Assembly: GCA_021613335.1 (NCBI GenBank)
Contig: JAJTWR010000067.1
Coordinates: 181,001 to 245,000 of the forward strand
Source of the DNA: Whitmania pigra
Lineage: Eukaryota > Annelida > Clitellata > Hirudinida > Haemopidae
DNA length: 64,000 nucleotides
Direction of reading: 5' to 3'
The first letter of the stretch is position 1; each line of letters begins with the position of its first letter. The position numbers and the translations under genes were made by a program. Positions 18,449 to 27,333 of this stretch are shown here, one piece after another. The notes beneath the pieces were generated by a model. It was not told where the DNA came from and ran no database searches. It worked only from the letters and a program-made list of their open reading frames with translations.

Positions 18449-18540
18449 TTGAGTTGAATACAAAGTATCGGTGAAATCCCAAAATAAAAAAAATTATGTT
18501 TTCAAATTATTTGTCAGTTTGATGCAAAATTTTTTAATAA

Positions 18541-18760
18541 CTAATATCACAAAACAAACATATTAACGATCCATCACACATCACCAAAATAAAAAGAATT
18601 GTTCAAAAATGAAACTTTCGAAGAAATCTTAATCGCCGAGGTTTTTCAAAGCACATAAATCCATCTGGATCCATGTACAATCCAGAAAACATTCTGATAT
18701 AACTTCAGGTCTTTCGATGCTTGTACAATGAGTTGAAGTTTCTATTTTTTGCATTGCTGA
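18541..18760 (+). repeat. Interspersed repeat, copy 1
   Basis: Shares about 190 bp with 45704-45895, including the identical core ATGAAACTTTCGAAGAAATC and TTTTTCAAAGCA. No coding seen in either copy; class unknown. A CAGTGGCGGATTTAGGGG terminus follows directly at 18762, so it may be interior sequence of a hAT-like element. Confidence 0.75.
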
Positions 18761-18761
18761 G

Positions 18762-18800
18762 CAGTGGCGGATTTAGGGGTGTGGGGAAGCCATGGCCCCC
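18762..18800 (+). mobile_element. Solo hAT-like terminus
   Basis: CAGTGGCGGATTTAGGGG followed by a G-rich run matches the general form of hAT termini; no partner end was found. Confidence 0.45.
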
Positions 18801-18965
18801 ATGTCATCTTTAAGTCTAAGAAAAAGAGCTAAAATTCGCCTATAAACTTTTTACTTCACGCTTACACATAACATATACAAGTGCAGATTCCAAGTTAGAA
18901 AGTCAAAAATAAGGATGTTCCCTATAATGCTATTTTGCAAGTTCTCGTTAAATTTAAAATTTTAT

Positions 18966-19460
18966 AGTTACTTATTACTCCGCCTTGGAGCTCTGTCAGG
19001 GATCCTCAGACGTTTCGGCCCTTTGAGTCTCCTTAAGTTTTCGGGGCGGGCCGCATCCGGTGATCAGCCGGATGTCCCTGTCGGTTTTGTCTTTCTGGAC
19101 CAAACTCTTACCTTCGGTTGTGAGAGGCACTCGCTGGCCTTGTTATGCCGGTCACTGCTGCCTGGACTGGAACGACTGCGAAAACTCTCAATGGCTTATT
19201 CATGTCACATGCTTTCTGTTTCCCACCTGCAAACTTCGACTATACGGGGCTCTCATTGGCCTTGTTATGTCGATCGCCTCCACCATAGGTTGCCTACAGC
19301 GGTCATGATTCGTGTGTGAAGCCGCAAAGCAGCAGTCTCCAAAGCTAACTCGCGCACGATCGCAAATCAGCGAACGATTTACTTCCTGCGCGAAGGCTTC
19401 GCACACCTCTGCAAAAAGAGATTTCAAACGCCCAGGCGAGACATTCTTGCAGAGGCAAAC
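18966..19460 (+). repeat. GC-rich unclassified repeat, copy 1
   Basis: GC content is clearly above the surroundings. 18966-19310 is roughly 70% identical by eye to the reverse complement of 31900-32265 (shared GGTCACTGCTGCCTGGACTGG and CACCTGCAAACTT). 19330-19460 matches 31303-31412 on the plus strand (CAGTCTCCAAAGC..; GACATTCTTGC). Long ORFs cross it on both strands but match nothing I recognise. Confidence 0.8.
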
Positions 19461-20260
19461 GAGTGGACCGTCGCAAAGCAACATGAACTGCAGTCCAAAC
19501 CGCAGCCGCAAAAAGAACCGCGGTCGAGTCCCGAAAATTTCTATCTCCGGCTGCCGCTACAAAGCAATTTTAAGGCATATGTTAAGACGGTGTGAATAAG
19601 CCACTATGAGCTCGGCTGATTCGTCGATCTCATTCTGCGCTCGAAATTTCCTTCTAAAGGATACAAAAACATAGGATGTTTGTATACAATAAAATGATTT
19701 TATGTATGAAATTGAGTAATATTAAACTTATTTTTAACAAATTATCGAGAAACTATGGTGTGTCCATACTAGGTAACCCGTCAAAATAGCCCGGCGACAA
19801 AATTTCAGGAAGTTTCATTAAGTGGAAGATTTATCGTCTAAAATATTATTAGGATTCCAGCCAACCTATTAGTTTCTGTTGCCTCCATCCATGGACTTTT
19901 CAGGTTGGCATTTAAAATAACTTATCGAATGGCAAGCAGCAAATACAAGCTGCACAAAGTAAATCAGACACTTTGAGGAATTACCACTCATCAATTGGTA
20001 ATAATGATGATAGTAATGATAATAATGATTATGATACTAATAATGATGATGGTAATAATAATAATAATAATGTTAATGATGATAATGATAATAATGATAT
20101 TGATAATAATGTTAATGATGATAATGATAATAATGATATTGATAATAATGTTTAATGATGATAATAATCATAATGATGGTAATAATAATAACAATGATCA
20201 CGTCGGTTCCTCAGTTCGTCTTTCTTTTGATCCTTCCCTGAATTCAGGTTGCAATGTGAA
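19461..20260. other. Intergenic stretch with GAT/AAT simple repeats
   Basis: No gene supported. 19995-20205 is an imperfect AAT/GAT microsatellite whose translations (poly-Asp/Asn) are artefacts. Confidence 0.7.
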
Positions 20261-20330
20261 CAGTGGCGTGTACCAACTGTTCTTGCCGCCCCGGGGCGGT
20301 CATAAGATTTTCTGCCGCCCCTCTTGGTCG
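20261..20330 (+). mobile_element. hAT-like terminus (left)
   Basis: CAGTGGCGTGTACCAACTG followed by GCCGCCCCGGGGCGG. A related inverted terminus ends at 24240 (TTGGTACGCCACAG). The two may bound one element filled by later insertions, but the flanking octamers (AATGTGAA / TAAGAATC) do not match. Confidence 0.5.
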
Positions 20331-20944
20331 TTAATAATCCGTTAACCTTCAAGTATGCAAAAAGCTCTCAAATATTTTTACAATCAAAAATTTTATTTTT
20401 TTATTTTTACGGTTAAAAATTTACAAACTCTCCTGTAATGACCCGAAGTAAATCAAGGAAAACAGAACAGTAAGCGCAACTACTTTCTTTGTGAAAACAC
20501 ACTAACCACTTAATGACCTGCTATAAGAACTAGATGGAACAAAGGGAAGTTCCCACTCCTAGCTCCTATAGCTGCACGGGCTGGTTATCATGCTCACCCA
20601 CATCTCCCCACTTTTTCCCTAATTTTAACGGTTTCAAAATTCGGTCTATCCCTTTTTATAGAGAGGACTGCCAAGTCTGTAAGTCTTGACTGGCTCATCG
20701 ATCGAGAGTTTTTATTAACGTTTGGAAAAAAAAACGCTCTCATCTTGCAACACCAATAGCCTTGGGCTAGGAAGATAAGCAGCAAAATCACAATAATAGG
20801 GGCAGAATCCCAAGGCGGCATCTCTGTAAGCTCAAAAATTGAAAAAGACCATTGATTTTATTATTGGTTTTCTGAAGCTTCCACAAAGTACTTCATAATA
20901 TTACTTTCGGCTAAGAACTCATTTTCCTTTATATTTTCATCAAC

Positions 20945-21420
20945 TACGCCAATCACAATTATTTTATATTTTATTTTATTAAATGAGTAGAGGAGCCTCT
21001 TACCTGCCCACTATCAAACATCTAAACATTGAGGAAAGAAACGAGAGGTTCAATCAGTAGTAAACGAGAAAAGGTGACAAGTCATATTCATTGAGAAAGG
21101 AAGTGAAAGCGACTATAGGTGCTAGCTGAGACAATGCTATTAGGTAGATTATTCCAGATGTCAATTATTCGATTTGTGAAAAAATATTTGGTGGTGTCTA
21201 TTGCGCAAATATATGACCTTAGTTTAAATTGATGACCTCTAGTTGATGAGTAGTTTGCAAAGTGAATATGGTTTTTAAGGTGAGTTGATGTTAAATTATT
21301 GATGATCCTGTATAATAAGCAGAAGTCAGCTATTACCATCATGTAGATTTGACGGTGTGAGAAAAACGCATTTGCTTGCAAGAACTTGTTGAAATTTAAT
21401 GGCAGACCCTTTATCATTAA
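20945..21420 (-). pseudogene. LINE reverse transcriptase, C-terminal fragment
   Basis: The minus-strand reading 21088-21417 shows the usual C-terminal block of CR1/jockey-like ORF2 proteins: a TRGHQFKLR motif, then FFTNRIIDIWNNLP and a closing F..FLSQ. It is 5'-truncated at about 21420, where a plus-strand reverse-transcriptase relic begins. Its 3' part runs into AT-rich sequence near 20945. Confidence 0.8.
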
Positions 21421-21973
21421 TATTTAATTGGTCTTTTTGCACTGGATTTGTTCCTCTAGAATTAACATTTGCCAAAGTCATTCCGATATATAAATCTGGA
21501 GATTCAATTCAATAATTATAGGCCAATTTCCATCTTACCTTATTTTTCCAAACTTATTGAAAAAAATGTACATGTTGTATATATGAATATTTTACAGATT
21601 TAATCTTTTTAATAATTCACAATTTAGCTTTAGAAAGAATCATTCCACCCGTATGCCTCTGTTATTACTTCATTCTGATATTTCTGCAGCTGTAGAATCT
21701 GGAGAAGTTCTCTTTCCTTGATCTAAAAAGGGCTTTTGATTCTGTAAATCACCAAATTCTATTGTCTAAACTTGAATATTATGGTGTTAGAGGCATAATT
21801 TTAAACTGGTCCATTGATTATTTAGCTAATAGAAAACAAAAGGTTGCTTTTGATAACACTGATGCTGATGATGTCATTGTAAATTATGGTGTACCTCGAG
21901 GATTTATTTTAGGTCCACTTCTTTTTCTCATGCATATGAATGATTTCAAAAAGTACATCTAATTTGTGTAAAG

Positions 21974-23054
21974 CAGGGGTTCCCAACCTTTTTGTGCCCA
22001 CGGCAAATATTGGTCCACGGCCCCCCCCATCAAAATTTTTCAAGAAAAAAAGCAATGAACGATAATTTACTGTCAAAAAAGAACCATACGATGTACTTTG
22101 AAAACAAATTTTTAATGCGAAGATTGCTCCTTCTTCTTGTCCACAAGAAGGGCTTTAATTTTGACAGGGCCACTCTCATGTCATCCTTTGCGTCAAGCTT
22201 GTTTCGCCATTTTGTTTTGATAGTCAGCAAGGTTGAAAATCCAGCTTCACAGAGGTAAGTTGTCACAAAAAGAATGATGGATATCATGGCTCTTTTGGCT
22301 AGAACTGGGTATGGTATCATCATGGAGCACCAAAGTCAGCCAAACTCTTGATCTGAAACTCCCTCTTTAACAACTTTTTGTGCCTCAGATCAATGAGATC
22401 ATCCTTGGCCAAGTCCTGATCATCCAAATTGACCAAAAATAGATTCCTTACCCAGGCATCATGGGGCTGCAACTCTTTCGTAATAAAGTAGTCATGAAAT
22501 GATGCCATCAGAGTTCCTAGGTGAGTCAAAATGTCGCCTTTAAGAGAAGCTGTTATGGTGCCAGCTGCATCCAGATTGGGTTGCAGAGACTCTTCTAACC
22601 TTGGAAAATTCGCAAAGTTGTTATTTTCCATTCTTCTGATCCACCGGGGCAGCTTCTCCAGAAATGAGCCTAGTTTCTCACCAGCATCAATAACGGTCAT
22701 GTTAGGACCCTGAATTACTGTTAAGCCCATTTAAATGAGTGAAAATGTCAGCCAAATATGCCAGTGATAGGCTGAATTCTGGCAGACAAAATATACTTTC
22801 AAGGTCACTCTGTTTCTCTTGTAAGAACATGGACACCTCAATGTGCAGTTCCATTAGTCAGCTGTGTTTTTTAAATTTATTTTTGCTAAAATTGACACTT
22901 TCATGTACTTTATCATAAACTCTGCTCCTTACTCGTTACTTGTGCATAAATATTATTCACGGATTTTTTAAAAAGTTAGTTTTAAAATAATTTTGAAAAT
23001 TTTTTATTCTGATTTTTGAAAAGTACTCCACGGCTCCCATGTTGGGAACCCCTG
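21974..23054 (-). mobile_element. hAT element nested in LINE relic
   Basis: Inverted termini CAGGGGTTCCCAACCTTTTT and ...TGTTGGGAACCCCTG; flanks GTGTAAAG (21966-21973) and GTTTAAAG (23055-23062) match 7/8. This terminus is widespread among hAT elements related to ZBED/SCAND3-type transposases. It splits a reverse-transcriptase reading frame exactly, so the LINE relic is older. Confidence 0.93.
22030..22730 (-). pseudogene. hAT transposase C-terminal half (SCAND3/ZBED-like)
   Basis: The minus-strand segment 22730-22320 continues, after a frame change, into 22323-22030. The latter carries the hAT dimerisation signature YLCEAGFSTLLTIKTKWRN followed by DMRVALSKLKP. The DNA-binding N-terminus and the start of the catalytic core are missing. 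Confidence 0.88.
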
Positions 23055-24029
23055 GTTTAAAGTATTATTATAGGCTGATGGCATTGCTGTTTATACTTCT
23101 GGTGACAACATTATTCAATTTTTAAACAAGGAACTTTATAACATCAATAACTGGATCATTGCTAATCGATTTTCACTTAACATAGCCAAATACAATTTTA
23201 TTATTTTTCATTCTCCAAAAAAGGCCATACTTTATGATTCTCCCCCTTCCATAAATAATATTGATCTTACAAGAGTCACTAGCTTTCGTTATCTTGGTAT
23301 TATACTTGAGGAACACCTATCCTGGCTTGATCACATAAAACACATACAAGGTCGAATAGCTGAGAATATTGGTATCATTGCCAGAATCCGTCCTTTTGTA
23401 AATACCAAGGCAGCATTACTATTATATTTTTCCCTTATTTATTCTTATCTTACTTACTAAAATATTATATGGGCATCTACTTATCACACTCCTTTAAACC
23501 AATTATTTATTTTACAAAAGCGTATCATCCGTACAATATTTTCAATTTCATCTCACACAAATTCGACTTTTATCAATAACAATTTATTAAATCTTCAACA
23601 AATACACAGTCTTCAAACTACCCTATTTATGTTCTCTTACAATAAGAATGCCCTTCCAGAAAAATTTGAAGGTCGTATGTCCGAAAGTGTCAACTACATC
23701 AAACCTTCATACTCCCTCCGTCATACCAATGAATACAGTCCATCTTTTGCCAAAACCACCCTCAAGCTCTTTTCAATAACATGCTACGGACCTAGACTAT
23801 TCAACACCATTTTCTCATCCATCAAAAATCAGACAATGACTGGACCATTCATACTATTTTATTTATTATTTAAATTGTCTTTTAAATTGTACTTAGTTCG
23901 TGGTATTTTCGATCAATTGTTTATTTGACAGGTTTATTATTGTTCTTTCAATTAATTGATAATTCTGGGTCAGCTTGCCAGCGGAAGCTTGCGCTTCCTT
24001 AAAGCTGATGCGTTCTTTATTAATCCGCC

Positions 24030-24240
24030 TGTTGGTTTTTTGTTTGTTGTGTTTGCTTTGTTTCATTTTGATGATTAATAAATTTGCTCAAAAACTTGAA
24101 AAAATCTGACTCTTCAATGGACACAGTCGGTTTTTTTCTATTTTTATTTTTATTTTTTACATAACCCCTCAAAATGCCGCCCCTTGGCACTTGTCGCCCG
24201 GGCAGACCTCCCCTGCCGCCCCTCCCTTGGTACGCCACAG
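24030..24240 (-). mobile_element. hAT-like terminus (right)
   Basis: Reading on the minus strand: CTGTGGCGTACCAAGGGAGG, then a G-rich run and an open frame of about 70 codons of low complexity. It resembles the GTGGCGTAC hAT ends and may partner 20261. Confidence 0.5.
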
Positions 24241-24349
24241 TAAGAATCTTTCACTTTGTAAAGTTATTTGATAAATTAATGCATATATTTATTCAAACTA
24301 ATTTCAGTCTTCTTTTCTCATTTATTAAATGTTCAATAAATTGTATTTA

Positions 24350-26255
24350 GGGGCCGTTCACATATTATATAACGCCGAAGAGGGAGGGGGGGTGTATGCA
24401 AATTTGTTATTTTTGTTATATTGGGGTGGGGGTGGGGTCTGAGCAGATGTTATATAACACTTTCAAAAAAGCACGAGCAGTTAATTCAAATCTTTTTTGT
24501 ATATGAATATTATTGAGTTCTATTTAATTTTGAGTTTCATTTTCATGGGGGGGTGTATTCCAATTTCATACATACTACATATTTCTCACATACTACCTAC
24601 TTATAGCATTTTTCATAACATTGATCAATGATATATATTTATATCAACATGTGTCATCATTCCATCAGCTGTTACACAAGGACAACGGCCAGGTAAAACC
24701 AGTTCTGGTGATATTAGTAGACGAAGGCCCCGATGAAAATCCTCTATACCGAGAAACAATTAATTTTGCGTGTGCTAACTTTAAGCATCTCAGGTTGGAT
24801 GCCTTATTCATATCGACACAGGCTCCTGGCAGAAGTGCATATAATCCGGTTGAACGACGCATGGCGCCCCTAAGTCGTTTTTTGGCTGGAATAATATTGC
24901 CATTTGATGTTTTTGGATCTCATATGAATGCAGCCGGAGAAACAATCAACATTGATATGGAAAAAGCGAATTTCAGGAAGGCAGGTGAAGTGCTTTCAGA
25001 AGTTTGGATTGAGGCTGTCATCGATAACTACCCAGTAGTTGCTGAATGGGGAGGAGGAGAAATTCTCAAAAAAACCAGACTATCCATCACAGGAATGGTT
25101 GGCAGCTCACGTGAGGGCCAGTCAGTACTTTCTGCAGGTCGTAAAATGCAGTAATGAAGAGTGCTGTGCTCCATTCAGATCGGGCTTGAAATCTATCTTG
25201 CGTCAGGGCTTTCTGCCAGCTCCACTGTGTGTCGACAATTCCAAAGGTTTGAGTCCAGCAGCTGCATATGATGAACAGTGCAATTATTTGACGCTCTTTC
25301 AAAGACTGTCTGTCAGATTGGAATTAGCTGGTTATGGCGGCATGAGCCTATTCAGTATTCCATATGATGCTCGCTGCCCAACTGTTAAAGATCATATAAC
25401 CAGTGGAACTTGCAATGTATGCAAAATGTAATTTCCTTCACTAGTTATGGTGACCCAGCACAAGAAGCACATTATCGAGTGAAAGTGAATGACATCCCAC
25501 GCACAAGGCCAGTGCGTATAGCAGCAAGGAGACAACGGGAACTGATGGCTATAATTGCAGAAGGTATGACATTGAAACACTTTAGATTTGTTGTGTGAAT
25601 TAACATATATTGCAAAAAATGTGACCTTATAAATGTATAAATGTTGAAATATTGATATGCAGGACCTGTGAATTATACATGGTTGGATTATGTTGTCATA
25701 TATTATATTATTATATTACATAATTAGATTATAATACATAATTGTAAAATGTATCTGTTAACTCTTTAATATTTCTATCAGTTTAAACTACAGTTTTAAT
25801 TAAACCATTAAAACGTAAATATTTAAATGGCATGCAGGGTATTAAATGAAAAAATACTGGTTGTTTTAAAGGGATGTCAGAAGATGCAGAATGGATGGAC
25901 GAGGAATACGTTGACATATCTGGGCTGCAACCATGTCCAGAAGCTACTCTGTCATCTGGATTCCCGACTGTGGAGGACAGTTGTTTGCCATGGGAGTGAA
26001 CTGTACAAACTTTAACTTAACTAACGTTGAAAGCATGTGTTGTTTAATATAGAAAAAACGATTTTCAATTTTACTAATATATCGTGTTTGTCTAAAAGTT
26101 ATGTTTAGTGAGAACCTACAATAGGGGGGCGTACACAGGTTTGTTATGTAATATTGAGGGGGGATGGTTCCCACAAATGTTACATAACGTTATATGAGGG
26201 GGAGGGGAGGGTAAAAAATTGACATTTTTGCGTTATATAATATGTGAACGGCCCC
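24350..26255 (+). mobile_element. DNA transposon with ~25-bp TIRs and TTA flanks
   Basis: Termini GGGGCCGTTCACATATTATA and its inverse (ending 26255) match for about 25 bp, and TTA abuts both ends (24347-24349, 26256-26258). G-runs follow each end. A 3-bp TTA duplication suggests a PIF/Harbinger- or Zator-like superfamily; I cannot decide which. Related GGGGCCGTCCATAAAGTACG termini occur at 54980-55003 and, diverged, near 45250-45274. Confidence 0.85.
24621..25985 (+). pseudogene. Transposase-like protein of the TTA-flanked element
   Basis: 24621-25154 encodes VLVILVDEGPDENPLYRET, NPVERRMAPLSRFLAG and EVWIEAVIDNYPVVAEW. After a one-frame shift near 25060-25090, 25091-25431 gives EWLAAHVRASQYFLQVVKC and CCAPFRSGL. 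The D..P.EN and N..ER spacing suggests a DDE-type catalytic core (inference). A short acidic C-terminal piece (MSEDAEWMDEEYVDIS, from about 25876) may be a further exon. Proteins of this pattern recur in animal genomes, usually unnamed. At least one frameshift makes this copy inactive. Confidence 0.7.
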
Positions 26256-26504
26256 TTATGAAATGTGAATCTTAACATGGAAGATTCGGTTGGACACTGA
26301 ACTTCGTCCTACTTGCATCATCACACGCAAGCTCCAGGCGTGCAAGACCAGGAGTGCAGTGCAGACACTGAACTTCGCCCCACAACTTCTCCAGTCTACA
26401 AGCGTGCAGGACAGCGACAATGACTCAGCACATAGCAGTGGACTCTTTTGTTTCAAGTCCTAGCGAAAGTCTATTTAAGCAACCAGAAGGAGACATCACA
26501 TCAG

Positions 26505-26564
26505 AAGTCCAAATCATTTCAGTTATGCAAAAGACTATAATCAAATAAATAAATAAATAAATAA
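26505..26564 (+). mobile_element. Ultrashort retroposon, copy A
   Basis: AAGTCCAAATCATTTCAGTT.. ATGCAAAAGACTATAATC then (AAAT)n, precisely flanked by the 14-bp direct repeat AGACATCACATCAG (26491-26504 and 26565-26578). The same core with the same left edge occurs at 37882-37941, 53464-53523 and 59284-59335. Confidence 0.85.
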
Positions 26565-26578
26565 AGACATCACATCAG

Positions 26579-26702
26579 CGTGCGTCCGCATGGCCTAACG
26601 GTTGAGACCGCGCCTCTCACGATGGCAGCGCGGATTCAACACCGCTGCGGGAGCACCGCCCTAATCATCTAGCTGTGCAACGGACGTTAATAAAACATTA
26701 CA
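26579..26702 (+). repeat. tRNA-derived SINE (family 1), full-length
   Basis: GTGCGTCCGCATGGCCTAAC then GGTTGAGACC carries an A-box-like element (TGGCCTAACGG), and GCGCGGATTCAACACC is a B-box-like element about 45 bases later, together an internal RNA polymerase III promoter. A tRNA-unrelated 3' part follows (GAGCACCGCCCTAATCATCT .. ACGGACGTTAATAAAACATT). Partial relatives lie at 13388-13478 and 40608-40664. Confidence 0.82.
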
Positions 26703-27333
26703 TTTTAGACTCTCATCAGCTCGCCTCGTCTCCTACTTCACTTGGTTTTGACTCATTCCTCGTTTCCGCTTGGCCGCATCGACGCTTGTCTCCGGACCCT
26801 ATCTCGTGCTTGTGAATAAACCTATGTTAGTTACATGTTGTAGTGTCACAACAATTCCTTTTGAACGTTTCAAAGATTTAAGCTACTACTTAAGTAAGGG
26901 GATAATATATTATTAACGCGATATTCAAATAACAATAACAACAACAATAATAATAATAATGAGTGTTCTTTTAACATTTTAACATTATCAACTTCCTTGG
27001 AATTCGATATTAATTTAACATTGCAATCACTTGAAAATATTTATATGAAAAGTACATTTGAATTTTCACAACTTTTAGTTAATGCAAAATGTTATTTCCA
27101 GATGTTATTGAACCTGGCCCAATAGTTTCGCTTTCTTCTGGTGAATGTTGTATTAAATGAATGATTTCAGTTCATAGAATTTTGATTGCGCCGAGAATAA
27201 AGCTAGTCATTTTCAAAGCGATTTAAGTAGAGCGTCGAAACGGTGGAAGAGAGGTCAAACTTATTTTAATTGTCAGACTCTAGTCAACGGCTGCATTTTT
27301 TTTAGATCGCAAAGTACTTTATTTAGTCAAGAC
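26703..27333. other. Intergenic stretch upstream of BTB-jacalin copy 3
   Basis: Contains CAA/AAT microsatellites (26930-26965) and presumably the promoter and 5' UTR of copy 3; no recognisable motif. Confidence 0.5.

Larger units (their letters stand above)
17923..18965. other. Intergenic stretch with foldback and repeats
   Basis: No coding supported. It contains the foldback at 18343-18448, the repeat 18541-18760 and a hAT-like end at 18762. Confidence 0.6.
21430..23935 (+). pseudogene. Second LINE reverse transcriptase relic, split by a hAT element
   Basis: Degenerate non-LTR reverse transcriptase. FAKVIPIYKSGD near 21460 and the DLKRAFDSVNHQ and YGVPRGFILGPLLF blocks (21720-21940) precede the insertion. 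After it come LLYADGIAVYTSGDN near 23060-23110, the SFRYLGIIL block near 23282 and a thumb-like tail to about 23930. There are several frameshifts and stops, and the YADD-type box reads YADG, so it is inactive. The interruption 21974-23054 is a hAT insertion. Confidence 0.82.

Noticed and set aside
19995..20345. 116-codon ORF starting with Met/Ile repeats
   Set aside because: Reads through a GAT/AAT microsatellite into a hAT-like terminus.
20261..24240. One 4-kb hAT element bounded by two GTGGCGT ends
   Set aside because: The outer bases differ (CAG vs CTG) and the flanking octamers do not match, so the ends are listed separately.
26294..26380. Direct repeat GACACTGAACTTCG(T/C)CC spaced 70 bases apart
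   Set aside because: Only two units and no array; not a CRISPR or satellite.
26579..26650. Possible tRNA gene
   Set aside because: A- and B-box-like motifs are present, but the sequence lacks a convincing cloverleaf and recurs in partial copies; a SINE is the better reading.
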